Positions 44,132 to 53,218 are shown, counted from the first letter of the stretch. The stretch is 64,000 nt of DNA from DASXZH01 sp036502005 (GCA_036502005.1 DASXZH010000029.1:1-64000); one strand, 5' to 3'. Notes: generated by a model not told the origin, from the sequence alone. Translations and numbers: made by a program.

Positions 44132-47100
44132 GTTAATCGCCCGCTGGCGCGAAGCGGGCGAATGGTGGAGCAACGAACCTTACATAGAGGTTCGGCGTTT
44201 TCAGGACGAGCGAGGGATTCGTAAACAGGAAGAAGTCGTTTTGCCCACCCTTGGCTTGTGTTCTGCAGCAACCCACGAAAGCGGCGATAAGCAGGATTCT
44301 CCGGAAGACCAAAGCGAAGAGTGGACCCTTAAAAAGCAGAAGCGCCGCGACGAAAAAGTGAGTTATGCCGCTGGCTCCTATAAGGCAAGTCTCGATAGTG
44401 AAGACATAGAGACAACTCCGGCAGAAAACGATGCTCAAAGCAACAGCAATCCCCATTCGAAAATCGACATTCAAAAATCAAAAATCTGTGGGGGGGTGGC
44501 AATCGGGCCTGTCGCGACTAGCGACTCGACAAAAATCAAACATTTAGAAATCGATATTCAAAAATCAAAAATCCCTGGAGCGATGTCAAAGGAGCCGCAG
44601 CGGCTAGCGACTCCTAAAAAAACAAGTTACGCACAGCTTCATGCCACCAGCGGCTACTCCTTCGGCCACTCGTGCATGCTCGCCGATGAGATCCCAATCC
44701 TTGCCGCGCATGCAAACATTTCTGCCATCGCCCTTACCGATAAGTTTTCGCTCGTCGGCTGCGTCGAGTTTGCCAAACAGGCTGCAAAGTGCGGTGTAAA
44801 GCCGCTCGTTGGGGCAACGATTGAGATGGAAGATGGGGGCGAGTTGGTGCTCATCGCCAAAACGAAACAGGGTTACGAAAACCTATCCAAGCTCATTACC
44901 GCATGTCACTTAGAGGAGTACCGGCTCTTCCCCCTCTGCAACTGGGAGCGCCTAAGTCGCTTTTCAGATGGTCTGATTTGTTTGACCGCCGGCGACAGGG
45001 GCAGCCTCAACCGCCTACTCATAAGGCACGAATACAAAGAAGCCAAAACCTTCGCTGAAAAGCTCATCAATCTGTTTGGGCTGGGCAATGTTTTTATTGA
45101 GATCGAAAAGAGCTTTCTGCCCTGGGAGATATCTGTGAATGAACTTCTTCTCCAACTCGCGTCAAAACTGAACCTAAAACCGGTCGCTGGTGGCCTTGTA
45201 ACTCACGCCAGACGAGACCATTTTCCCGTGCAAGATATCATGGTTTGTGCGGAAACCCTATGCATGGTCGATGAGATCGTCGGTCGCAAGCCAATCCGCC
45301 ATCCCCTCCAACAACAGATACAAGAAAGGCCAGAACGTGGCCTAAACGCCGAACGCTTCTTGCGCACGGCGGATGAAATGGAGTTTCTCTTTATCGACCA
45401 TCCAGAGCTTCTCGCAAACACTCTCTACGTTGCCGATCTATGCGAACCAGACGTGCTGCCCGCCCGCACCCAACTGCCAAAACTCTATTCCGATGAAGCC
45501 TATGTTCTGCGCCATTTCACCCAAATCGGCGCAAGCCTCAGGCATAAGAAAGTGCCCAAAAAACTGAAGCAAAGAATAGAATCTGAACTTGAGCGCATAT
45601 GTAGACTCAACTTTGCCGGGCATTTTCTAGTCGCCCACGATGCCTGCCGCTGGGCAAGCGAACAAGATATCCAGTTCAGCGGACGTGGGTCGGTCGTCGA
45701 TTCAGCAGTTGCCTACTGCCTTGGGCTTAGCCGTATCGATGCCTTCACCCACGACCTTCATTTCGACCGGTTTCTGCCCCAGGATGGAAGCAAGAGGCCC
45801 GATATCGATATCGATTTCGAGGCCAGACATCGAGACAAAATTCGTAACTATCTCACCAACAAATACGGCGTCGACCATGTGGCCACAGTAGCCGCCGTGG
45901 GCGCCTATTGCACACGGGGGATCGTGCGTGAAGTGGGCAAAGCGCTTGGCCTGCCAAATGAGCTGATCGGATTCTTGGCCAAGCGTATCCATGGCGGTGT
46001 CTCACCCCATCATCTTGAAGAGGCCCTCGAAAAGCGCCCAGAACTACGCGGCAGTTCCGTCCCAAAAGAGCGCTTTCAGTGGGTGTTCAAACTCGCGGAA
46101 AGGCTTATGGACCTTCCGCGCAACATGCGGGCTCATTCGTCAGGGGTCATCATTTCTGCTCGTCCGCTGGCGGAAACGGTGCCCGTCATGTGGTCGGCCA
46201 GCCCCAGCGGGGATGAAGAAGGCCAAGATGATGGTCTGCGAATCATCCAATGGGATAAGCGAAGCGCCAAATATTACTTCGACAAGTTCGATATCCTCTG
46301 TCTTCGTGGGCAAGACGTTCTCTCCGGAACCCAGGTACGGGTGCGCCAAAACAATCTGGATTTCAACGTAAGCGAACTGCCCATGAATGATGAGCACACT
46401 TACAGCGCCATGCGCTCCGGTGAGCTCATCGGCATTCCCCAATCCGCTTCGCCCGCCATGCGACAGGCGCACATTAGGCTTCGAACTCAAAACTTGCACG
46501 ATGCCAGTCTGGTTCAGGCCGGAATCCGCCCCGGCGTCGGCGGGGCGGTAAAGCTAAACGAACTCATCGGACGGCGAAGGGGCACCATCCCCTACTCCTT
46601 CAGCCATCCCGAGTTAGAGCGGATTCTCGGCATAACCTACGGGATCACTGTTTTCCAAGAGCAGGTCGATCAACTTCTGCAAAGCTTCTGCGGCTTCTCC
46701 TCAGGCGAGGCAGAAGATACCCGTGAGGCAATTCACAAACGCAGACGCGAGGATTACGGCCTCATGATGAAGGAAAAACTGATTAACCATATGGTTAGTC
46801 GAGGTCACGGAATTGCTCTCGCAGAAGAAGCGTTTGAGCTTATTGCCGGATTTAAGGGCTACGGCTTTGCTCAGGGCCACGCCCTCGCCTTTGCTGAAAT
46901 CTCTATAAGATCCATCCATTGCCAGCAAAACTTCCCTGCCGAATATTTCGCCGCACTTTTAAGCGCGCAACCGGCCGGATATTACGGGCCTTGCACGATC
47001 GTCAACGAGGCCCGAAGCCGCGGCGTGGCCATCTTGCCTCCCGACGTGAACTCAAGCGAGCTTGAGTTTTCAGTTGAAAGCGTGAAATCGGATATGGATC

Positions 47101-48092
47101 CCAAGTTCGTTTTCCCAGGTGGAGGGATTAGAGTTGGGCTCAATCAAGTCATGGGCATCTCTAACGAAACAAAAGAGGCAATTGTGGGCAACCGAGAGGA
47201 GCTATTAAGCCTCTGCACTCCAGCCCAACCTCATGCAATCGCGCAGAGGAAGGGGAGCCTTAAATCACTTGCGCGCAACTCGATATCTTCTCTTTCGTTC
47301 GTGAGAGAGGACGGCACGTGGAATTCGGGCAGAAAAGGAGGGTTCGTTAAAAGCAGTGTGAACCTCTCCCCCAACCCCCTCCCCTCCCAGGGAGCAGGGG
47401 AGGGGGCTCGGAAGAACACTTTCTATTCCTTTTTCGACTTCGTCGCCAAAGTCCGCCCAGAAAGAGATGAGCTAGAAAAGCTCATCCTTGCCGGCTGCCT
47501 CGATTCTCTCCATCCAAACAGAAAAGAACTCCTATGGTCCATCCCCGCCGCCCAAAAATACGCCGAAGCCTGCATCCCCACAGGCGGCCTGCCCCTTCAA
47601 ATGCCAGAACCCAACCTCTGCGAAAACATCGATGACTTCACACCCGAAGAAAAGATGCTCTACGAGCGTATGTATCTAGATCTGGACGTGAAAGAACATC
47701 TTATGGCCTACGAACGAGAAAGAGTCACAGCCAGAGGGGGCATAACCTCGGCCGCTGCCAAACATCTTAAAAATGGAGAAAAAGCTATCGTCGTCGGCAA
47801 TCCCATAAGACTCAGATTTCCGCCTACTCCCAGCGGAAAACGTGTGGTTTTTTTTGATTTAGAAGATGAAACAGGGCTTTTGAACGTCACCTGTTTTGAT
47901 GCGGTTTACCAGCGAGATGGGCACGCGATAGTGTGCTCACCATACGTCACCCTTATCGGCGAAGGCCAAGACCGCGATGGGCACATTGCTTTCCTCGCTC
48001 ACCGCGTTTTTCCCTACCAGCCGCTTATTGGCAAGAACCGAACCAAGGATGAGCCGCTGCCCATTACAACAGGAGATTTTCTAGTTGGTTAA
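44112..48092 (+). CDS. dnaE2: Error-prone DNA polymerase III alpha subunit, DnaE2/ImuC type
   Basis: 1326 aa translesion polymerase. Residues 1-45 (RKLIARWREAGEWWSNEPY) resemble the small DUF6504-type module linked to mutasomes. Residues ~46-170 are low-complexity and include two copies of IDIQKSKI from a DNA repeat. The PHP domain (from ~176, SYAQLHATSGYSF) lacks the usual HxH metal ligands. The polymerase core is intact: FSGRGSVVDSAVAYCLG, RPDIDIDFE (two Asp), and FDKFDILCLRG (third Asp). Helix-hairpin-helix is at GFKGYGFAQGHALAF; a C-terminal OB fold contains VVFFDLEDETGLLNVTCF. An insertion near residues 1037-1105 carries a translated intergenic repeat. The frame is open throughout, so I do not call it a pseudogene. 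Confidence 0.9.
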   Translation: MLQGGRKLIARWREAGEWWSNEPYIEVRRFQDERGIRKQEEVVLPTLGLCSAATHESGDKQDSPEDQSEEWTLKKQKRRDEKVSYAAGSYKASLDSEDIETTPAENDAQSNSNPHSKIDIQKSKICGGVAIGPVATSDSTKIKHLEIDIQKSKIPGAMSKEPQRLATPKKTSYAQLHATSGYSFGHSCMLADEIPILAAHANISAIALTDKFSLVGCVEFAKQAAKCGVKPLVGATIEMEDGGELVLIAKTKQGYENLSKLITACHLEEYRLFPLCNWERLSRFSDGLICLTAGDRGSLNRLLIRHEYKEAKTFAEKLINLFGLGNVFIEIEKSFLPWEISVNELLLQLASKLNLKPVAGGLVTHARRDHFPVQDIMVCAETLCMVDEIVGRKPIRHPLQQQIQERPERGLNAERFLRTADEMEFLFIDHPELLANTLYVADLCEPDVLPARTQLPKLYSDEAYVLRHFTQIGASLRHKKVPKKLKQRIESELERICRLNFAGHFLVAHDACRWASEQDIQFSGRGSVVDSAVAYCLGLSRIDAFTHDLHFDRFLPQDGSKRPDIDIDFEARHRDKIRNYLTNKYGVDHVATVAAVGAYCTRGIVREVGKALGLPNELIGFLAKRIHGGVSPHHLEEALEKRPELRGSSVPKERFQWVFKLAERLMDLPRNMRAHSSGVIISARPLAETVPVMWSASPSGDEEGQDDGLRIIQWDKRSAKYYFDKFDILCLRGQDVLSGTQVRVRQNNLDFNVSELPMNDEHTYSAMRSGELIGIPQSASPAMRQAHIRLRTQNLHDASLVQAGIRPGVGGAVKLNELIGRRRGTIPYSFSHPELERILGITYGITVFQEQVDQLLQSFCGFSSGEAEDTREAIHKRRREDYGLMMKEKLINHMVSRGHGIALAEEAFELIAGFKGYGFAQGHALAFAEISIRSIHCQQNFPAEYFAALLSAQPAGYYGPCTIVNEARSRGVAILPPDVNSSELEFSVESVKSDMDPKFVFPGGGIRVGLNQVMGISNETKEAIVGNREELLSLCTPAQPHAIAQRKGSLKSLARNSISSLSFVREDGTWNSGRKGGFVKSSVNLSPNPLPSQGAGEGARKNTFYSFFDFVAKVRPERDELEKLILAGCLDSLHPNRKELLWSIPAAQKYAEACIPTGGLPLQMPEPNLCENIDDFTPEEKMLYERMYLDLDVKEHLMAYERERVTARGGITSAAAKHLKNGEKAIVVGNPIRLRFPPTPSGKRVVFFDLEDETGLLNVTCFDAVYQRDGHAIVCSPYVTLIGEGQDRDGHIAFLAHRVFPYQPLIGKNRTKDEPLPITTGDFLVG
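44461..44573. repeat. Two direct 26-bp repeats inside dnaE2
   Basis: The AT-rich words at 44461-44486 and 44548-44573 match at 25 of 26 positions (core ATTCAAAAATCAAAAATC). They are 87 bp apart, exactly 29 codons, so both encode IDIQKSKI. Words of this type are usual in intergenic DNA. Here they form the linker between the N-terminal module and the PHP domain. Confidence 0.75.
47361..47409. repeat. GC-rich palindromic repeat inside dnaE2
   Basis: A C-rich arm (CCTCTCCCCCAACCCCCTCC...) is followed by a G-rich arm (...GGGGAGGGGGCTC), encoding NLSPNPLPSQGAGEGA in frame. The same element, in reverse orientation, lies between genes at 56538-56590. This identifies the coding copy as an inserted dispersed repeat. 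Confidence 0.85.
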
Positions 48093-48098
48093 CAACCT

Positions 48099-48737
48099 AT
48101 GAACGGCCTTTGGGACTTCGACCAGACTCTGTTCAAAGATATTAACGTGGGCTGGCACAGCCCTTTCTTAGATCCCATCTTTTTCCTCTTCACCTGCACC
48201 GGAGTTAGCTGGATCCTCATCTTAATCTGCCTCGCCCTTTTTCCATGGAAGGCATTTCTTGCACCGAAAAAAGGCAGTTTTGGGCAGCGCATAAGAAACA
48301 ACCCAGACAAAACGATCCCTCTCTCGGTCTCCGCCATTATCGGTCTCGCAACCAGCGGCCTCATCGATGATCTTATCAAATACGCAGTGCCAAGAGAAAG
48401 GCCAAGCAACCTAAGTTGGTCGATCCCAGAAGAAAAAATCTACGCCCACAGCTTCGCCAGCGGCCACACGGCAACCGCCTTCGGCGCTGCTTTCATGATT
48501 TTCTTTCTAACGCGAGGCTCGCGCAAAAGCCCGCTTGGCTGGGCCGCTCTCGTCTGGGCCACCGGCGTTGGCGTCAGCCGAATGTATCTAGGCGTTCACT
48601 GGCCCACCGACGTTCTCTCCGGATTCCTCACCGCCCTTATGTGTACAAGCGCCCTCATGCTCGTGCTTCCTAGTTATTTCAGGCAAAAGCATCTCGCCAC
48701 AGAAAGGGCACCGCAAAAAACAGTGCCCTTAAGCTAG
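48099..48737 (+). CDS. PAP2-family membrane phosphatase
   Basis: 212 aa with several membrane helices and all three PAP2 motifs: KYAVPRERP (KxxxxxxRP), SFASGHTA (PSGH type), and SRMYLGVHWPTDVLSG (SRxxxxxHxxxD). Family members dephosphorylate undecaprenyl pyrophosphate or phosphatidate at the membrane; the substrate is not decidable here. Starts 6 bp after dnaE2. A terminator-like hairpin (AAGGGCAC/GTGCCCTT, 48704-48730) lies in the 3' end, where it converges with the next gene. Confidence 0.92.
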   Translation: MNGLWDFDQTLFKDINVGWHSPFLDPIFFLFTCTGVSWILILICLALFPWKAFLAPKKGSFGQRIRNNPDKTIPLSVSAIIGLATSGLIDDLIKYAVPRERPSNLSWSIPEEKIYAHSFASGHTATAFGAAFMIFFLTRGSRKSPLGWAALVWATGVGVSRMYLGVHWPTDVLSGFLTALMCTSALMLVLPSYFRQKHLATERAPQKTVPLS

Positions 48738-48743
48738 GTGTTC

Positions 48744-49682
48744 TTAGAAGAAACTCGGATAGGCAACGTAGCAATGGGCTTTGCCCGCTGTATCAATATA
48801 GTGGCCACAAATATAGCCAAGGTTGTTCAAACCTCCCAGAAAGGTCTGAGTCGCTCCCGGGATGTCCACCGAAACCGATTTCCCGTTTGAAAGCTGGTAA
48901 GCGAAACCATGATGGTTGCCCGCGGCATCCACATATTGCCCAACCGCAAATCCGAAATCATCTAGCGCAGCGACCTCGGTAGAAACCGAACCCGCAACGG
49001 TGATGTTCGATATCTTGCCATTCGCAGAACGATAGAACGACTGTATAGCGCCAGCCGAATTTTGACTAATCAGAGTCATCGCACCGAAATCGTTGATGGC
49101 CTGTCCAAAAGTCGAATTAACTGGATCTGGCAAATAGGTCACTCTGCCGCGAATGCTAATCCACGCCTCGTTCAACCCTGTCGTGGCATTCACCGCTTGC
49201 CCCACCATATCCCCATTAAAGTTAATCCCGTTCACGAGCGTTTCAAGGCCGCCCACGTTAACGTCGGTAAAGGCCCCTTTCTTATAAACAAATCCGTGCT
49301 CGGTAAATGCCCCAAGGTTATTCGTCGATTCTAAATAGCCGCCCGCAATGGCTCCAAAATCGTTTACACCGGATACGCGCGAGAATCCAAAATCTCCATT
49401 CGGGTCGTCTAATGGAGCCACCACAGGGCCATTCCACAACTTATAAAATCCATGCTCCTTATTCGAAGAGTCAACGTAGTTGCCTACGACTTCGCCGAAA
49501 TCCGATATCCGCGCAGCGGAAGGAGAATTGGCTGAAGGCAAGGCACCAGGCACATCAAAAGTCTTGATCGTGTAATTGATCCCCGCAATCTTCATATGCT
49601 GTTGCGACATTGCAGGTAGCGCAAGCACAGCAACAACCCCAACTCCAATTGCCCGTAAGGCTTTTCTATAAATAAATTCCAT
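48744..49682 (-). CDS. Secreted HAF-repeat-like protein
   Basis: Signal peptide (residues 1-28, GVGVVAVLALPAMSQ) followed by repeats of roughly 40-50 residues built on 'I/LNDFGxVVGxYxDxxGxxHGF'. Examples: ISDFGEVVGNYVDSS, VNDFGAIAGGYLEST, LDDFGFAVGQYVDAA, LNNLGYICGHYIDTA. This HAF-type pattern is common in exported proteins of soil bacteria, with no known function. I chose the ATG at 49682, which has GGGGG six bases upstream, over a TTG at 49694. Confidence 0.8.
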   Translation of the reverse strand: MEFIYRKALRAIGVGVVAVLALPAMSQQHMKIAGINYTIKTFDVPGALPSANSPSAARISDFGEVVGNYVDSSNKEHGFYKLWNGPVVAPLDDPNGDFGFSRVSGVNDFGAIAGGYLESTNNLGAFTEHGFVYKKGAFTDVNVGGLETLVNGINFNGDMVGQAVNATTGLNEAWISIRGRVTYLPDPVNSTFGQAINDFGAMTLISQNSAGAIQSFYRSANGKISNITVAGSVSTEVAALDDFGFAVGQYVDAAGNHHGFAYQLSNGKSVSVDIPGATQTFLGGLNNLGYICGHYIDTAGKAHCYVAYPSFF

Positions 49683-49727
49683 GTGTTCCCCCAACTGTAG
49701 AACCGGCTAAAAAATGGTCCTCTATAT

Positions 49728-49758
49728 TTTATAAACCAACAAGGGGCCTGAGGGTCAA
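49728..49758 (-). promoter_or_regulatory. Possible promoter of the HAF-repeat gene
   Basis: On the minus strand TTGACC (49758-49753), a 19-bp spacer, and TATAAA (49733-49728), about 40 nt upstream of the ATG. The spacer is longer than ideal, so confidence is limited. Confidence 0.4.
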
Positions 49759-49782
49759 AAGGGCGACAGAACCAGCAAATTC

Positions 49783-49799
49783 ATCGGGCTAACCCCGAT
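49783..49799 (-). terminator. Hairpin at the accA stop codon
   Basis: ATCGGG/CCCGAT with a 5-nt loop spans the accA stop codon and is followed on the minus strand by an AATTT tract. It may terminate accD-accA. The short T tract makes this weak. Confidence 0.4.
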
Positions 49800-50766
49800 C
49801 GTAAATACCCATCGCGCGAAACTTGTCATATCGGGCTTTCTTCAGTTCGCTTCCGCTCATTTGCTGCTGTTCGCAAAGACTTCGAACGATTGCCGCCTTA
49901 ACGGTTGCCGCAACTTCCAACGGATCTCGGTGAGCGCCACCTTTGGGCTCCAGCAAAATCTCATCGATCAAACCCAACTCCAAAGCCGACTTGGCCGTTA
50001 GCCGCAATGCCGCCGCTGCTTCCGGTGCCTTATCCGGCGAGCGCCATAAGATCGCCGCGCAACCCTCCGGAGGAATCACCGAATAAACCGAATGCTCCAG
50101 CATGAGAACCGTGTTTGAGGTGGCAATGCCAATTGCCCCGCCGCTGCCGCCTTCGCCAATCACAACCGAAATAGTGGGCACGCTAAGTTCAAACATCTTA
50201 TACATGGCAGCGGCAATCGCTTCAGAAATTCCACGCGATTCGCTTTCAACACCGGGATCGGCCGCAGGTGTATCCACAAAACAAATCACGGGCAGCTTAA
50301 ATCGGTCTGCCATATCCATAAGGCGGATCGCCTTGCGATAGCCCTCCGGCTTGGCCATTCCAAAATTCCTAAACTGCCTCTCCTGGATATTTCGGCCCTT
50401 CTGATGCCCAAGAAGCATCACGCCCTGACCATCTAAAATAGCGGGTCCACCCACAATGGCGTGGTCAGCCCCAAAGCGACGGTCGCCTTCCAACTCCGTA
50501 AACTCCGAAAAAATCGATGCTACGTAGTCCAGCGTATAAGGACGCTTGTCGGCGCGGGCAACAAGAACCTTTTCCCAAGGTCCCAGCCGGCTGTACATCA
50601 CGTTGATGTAGTTGTCGCGGCGAGCTTCGTATTCCTCGATACTGCGACCAAGCTCTGCCTTTTTAACGGGGTCTTTTTCGAGCAGCCAAATCGACTTAAG
50701 TTTTTGGATGCCCTCTTCGAGTTCAATCAATGGCTTTTCCCACTCGCGCCACGATTTCGCGGCCAT
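49789..50766 (-). CDS. accA: Acetyl-CoA carboxylase carboxyltransferase subunit alpha
   Basis: Carboxyl transfer from biotin to acetyl-CoA, the first step of fatty acid synthesis; works as an A2D2 tetramer with AccD. Crotonase-fold motifs: DRRFGADHAIVGGPAILDG, HQKGRN, FGMAKPEGYRKAIRLM, PVICFVDTPAADPGVESE, VIGEGGSGGAIGI and YSVIPPEGCAAILWR. 325 aa is typical. Its ATG overlaps the accD stop (TAATG), so the subunits are translated together. Confidence 0.97.
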   Translation of the reverse strand: MAAKSWREWEKPLIELEEGIQKLKSIWLLEKDPVKKAELGRSIEEYEARRDNYINVMYSRLGPWEKVLVARADKRPYTLDYVASIFSEFTELEGDRRFGADHAIVGGPAILDGQGVMLLGHQKGRNIQERQFRNFGMAKPEGYRKAIRLMDMADRFKLPVICFVDTPAADPGVESESRGISEAIAAAMYKMFELSVPTISVVIGEGGSGGAIGIATSNTVLMLEHSVYSVIPPEGCAAILWRSPDKAPEAAAALRLTAKSALELGLIDEILLEPKGGAHRDPLEVAATVKAAIVRSLCEQQQMSGSELKKARYDKFRAMGIYDRG

Positions 50767-51563
50767 TAGGCAGACCTCTTAAGCGTCAGCACTCGAACCA
50801 ACGAACTTAGCACGGGGCGCAACTCTCGTCGAGGCAGAACTCGGTCGATCATCCCATGCTCATACAAGTATTCGGCAGACTGGAACCCATCCGGAACTTT
50901 TGAAACCTGCGCCTGCTTGCTCACTCGTGCTCCAGCAAAGCCAATCAGAGCCTTAGGCTCCGAAAGAATCACATCGGCAACGCTGGCATAGCTGGCGAGG
51001 ACGCCTGCCATGGTCGGATCCGTAAAAACGCAAATAAAAGGCGCGCCCTCTTCGCCACAACGCGCACATGCGGCCGTCGTCTTCGCCATCTGCATTAAGG
51101 AAAGCAAGCCTTCTTGCATGCGTGCGCCCCCGGAGGCGGCGAAAATGATCGCCGCGATTTTATTCTCTGCGGCCCGCTCCAAAGTTCGGGTGATTTTCTC
51201 ACCGGCAACGGATCCCATCGATCCGCCCATAAATCCAAAATCCGCAACCGCGACACTTACCGGCTTACCTTCCAACTTCGCAAATCCACTTACGATGCTG
51301 TCGTTCAAGCCAGTCTTAGCTTCTGCCGAGGCTAGCTTCTCCGCATATTCCGGAAATTGAAGGGGATTCTTGGACCTCAAATCTGAATCTTTCTCCTCAA
51401 AGGAGCCCTCATCAAAGGTGATCTCAATCCGCTTAAGGGCATTCACCCGGTGGTGCCAACTGCAATGGGGACAAACATAAAGGTTCTGTTCAAATTCCAC
51501 CCTAAAGAGGGTTTTCTTACAATTTGAACACTGTATAAAGGCTTCCATTTGAAAGTCGCCCAA
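50766..51563 (-). CDS. accD: Acetyl-CoA carboxylase carboxyltransferase subunit beta
   Basis: Partner of AccA. N-terminal zinc ribbon CSNC...CPHC, then the crotonase fold with DSIVSGFAKLEGKPVSVAVADFGFMGGSMGSVAGEK, ASGGARMQEGLLSLMQMAKT and LIGFAGARV. 265 aa. The frame opens at TTG 51563, but ATG at 51548 (MEAFIQCSNCKK) is a likely alternative; neither has a clear Shine-Dalgarno. The upstream gap contains a GAACAT-9-ATGTTC inverted repeat (about 51650-51670) of unknown meaning. Confidence 0.96.
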   Translation of the reverse strand: MGDFQMEAFIQCSNCKKTLFRVEFEQNLYVCPHCSWHHRVNALKRIEITFDEGSFEEKDSDLRSKNPLQFPEYAEKLASAEAKTGLNDSIVSGFAKLEGKPVSVAVADFGFMGGSMGSVAGEKITRTLERAAENKIAAIIFAASGGARMQEGLLSLMQMAKTTAACARCGEEGAPFICVFTDPTMAGVLASYASVADVILSEPKALIGFAGARVSKQAQVSKVPDGFQSAEYLYEHGMIDRVLPRRELRPVLSSLVRVLTLKRSA

Positions 51564-51794
51564 GGGCGTACGCTTGAGGATACCTTTTGAAAATGCCCGG
51601 CAACGTTAACAGGCACATGCGCCGATTGTAGTGTATAACGTATGTATGGAACATTTTCATAACATGTTCTGTCCGAATTTCATTCCGAGCAATTAGGCCT
51701 CACGTTTCACGTGTCTTCGCGCCTCACAATTGCCTCACCTATTTCATTACCCCCAATCCGTGTTATGCTTTAACACTTCAAGGGGTAGTTGCCT

Positions 51795-51944
51795 ATGTCA
51801 AAGAAAACTATTACACCGGGTGCTCTCCGCGCGCTCGTAAAATATGAACATGGGCATGCAGAGAGAGAAGTGGAAAAGTCCACTCTTTCTTTGACGCGTA
51901 TTAACAACATTAACTTTAGGAGGGTTCGGTTTTGGAGAGCATGA
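51795..51944 (+). CDS. Possible 49-residue leader peptide upstream of the glycosyltransferase
   Basis: ATG at 51795 is preceded by AAGGGG with a 9-bp spacer. The frame encodes 49 residues (MSKKTITPGALRALVKYEHG...) and its TGA overlaps the start region of the next gene. The peptide is basic and its 3' part contains the next gene's ribosome-binding site. It may be a coupled leader or a chance ORF. Confidence 0.35.
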   Translation: MSKKTITPGALRALVKYEHGHAEREVEKSTLSLTRINNINFRRVRFWRA

Positions 51945-53152
51945 TTGGAGAGCAAATCAACAACAGATTCGGAGGAAGCGGCGCTAACAAGTCTTATGGC
52001 ATCGTCGCGTTTAGCCATTTACGGTGGGACTTTGTGTGGCAAAGGCCACAACAATTCTTATCGCGGTTTGCAAACACGCATCCTGTGCTGTTTATCGAAG
52101 AACCTGAGTTCGTTCTTGCGGAAAACGATCTGCCCTTAATGCGTGTCTCTAGTCCGCAGAATAACATCACGGTTGCACGAATGATCCTGCCGACCAAGCT
52201 CGGCAACCGCGGCCCCGAGTTCGAGAAAGTAGCTCACAAGCTCACTCAAAAAACAATCGATGATCTTAACAGTTCGGGCGCTTTCAACAGCCCGCTTTTG
52301 TGGTTCTACAACCCGATGGATACTCCTTGGGCGGTCAACCAGTTCAATCGCCGAGGCGTGGTTTACGATTGCATGGATGAGCTCTCACAGTTCAAGTTTG
52401 CGCCAGCCAACCTCGTCAAAAATGAGCAGCAACTCCTAGCGACAGCCGATATCGTATTCACCGGCGGATACGAGCTTTGGCTCCGTAAACAAAAGCAGCA
52501 TCTCAACACCCACTTCTTTGGTTGCGGCGTCGAATACGACCACTTTGCCAAAGCACAACTCGATGAGACGCCGATCCCAGCCGACCTCAAGAACATTGAG
52601 CACCCCATCCTCGGCTGGTTTGGTGTCATCGATGAGCGAATGGATTACGACCTGGTCGCCAAAGCGGCTGAGCTAAAGCCAGAGTGGCACTTTGTCTTGG
52701 CCGGGCCAATCGTAAAGGTAGACCCAAACTCGTTGCCTCAAGGGGAAAACATCCACTGGGTTGGACAAAAAGACTATGCCGAGCTTCCCAGCTACTGCAA
52801 AGCCTTCGATATCTGCATGATGTGCTTCGCTATCAACGATGCTACCGAGTTCATTAATCCAACCAAGGCATTGGAATACTTGGCCACGGGCACGCCAGTC
52901 ATTTCCACGCCAGTGAAGGATGTTGTGCGCCAGTACAAGGACTTCGTCGATATCGCAGAAACAGCCGAGCAGTTTGTTACCCTAGCAGAACAAAGGCTAA
53001 ATGAAAAGCCTGTTGAGCGCATTCAAAAGGGCATTAGCAAGGCACAGCAAAGCAGTTGGGAAACCACTGTCGCCCGAATGCAAGAGCTTATCGAAGAAGC
53101 GGTTGCCGCTGACGATGAAGTGACCGAACTGCCGGTGGCACTTCTACTCTAA
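51932..53152 (+). CDS. Glycosyltransferase, GT4/TuaH-like
   Basis: 406 aa GT-B-type enzyme. The N-terminal signature FSHLRWDFVWQRPQQFLSRFA is typical of TuaH-like transferases. YDCMDELSQF and DIVFTGGYELW mid-protein, then C-terminal FGVIDERMDYDLV and EFINPTKALEYLATGTPVIST give the nucleotide-sugar site. AGGAGGG at 51918-51924 sits 7 bp before a TTG at 51932, and 16 bp before the next ATG, so TTG is the better start. The adjacent mutase suggests a galactofuranose-containing surface glycan; this is inference. Confidence 0.85.
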   Translation: MESMIGEQINNRFGGSGANKSYGIVAFSHLRWDFVWQRPQQFLSRFANTHPVLFIEEPEFVLAENDLPLMRVSSPQNNITVARMILPTKLGNRGPEFEKVAHKLTQKTIDDLNSSGAFNSPLLWFYNPMDTPWAVNQFNRRGVVYDCMDELSQFKFAPANLVKNEQQLLATADIVFTGGYELWLRKQKQHLNTHFFGCGVEYDHFAKAQLDETPIPADLKNIEHPILGWFGVIDERMDYDLVAKAAELKPEWHFVLAGPIVKVDPNSLPQGENIHWVGQKDYAELPSYCKAFDICMMCFAINDATEFINPTKALEYLATGTPVISTPVKDVVRQYKDFVDIAETAEQFVTLAEQRLNEKPVERIQKGISKAQQSSWETTVARMQELIEEAVAADDEVTELPVALLL

Positions 53153-53218
53153 CCGGATTTCGACCAAATAGGAGAGGGAACGGGGCTCGAACAAGTCCCA
53201 CCAAATAAGGGGTTTAAA

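Noticed and set aside
44112..48092. dnaE2 as a pseudogene because of its repeats
   Set aside because: The frame is continuous over 1326 codons and all three catalytic Asp motifs are intact; the insertions are multiples of three.
48704..48730. Bidirectional terminator between the PAP2 gene and the HAF-repeat gene
   Set aside because: A good 8-bp stem is present but it lies within coding sequence and no T tract follows on either strand, so I did not list it as a terminator.
51650..51670. GAACAT-N9-ATGTTC inverted repeat upstream of accD as an operator
   Set aside because: Short half-sites without any second copy in the window and no nearby promoter match; noted only in the accD entry.
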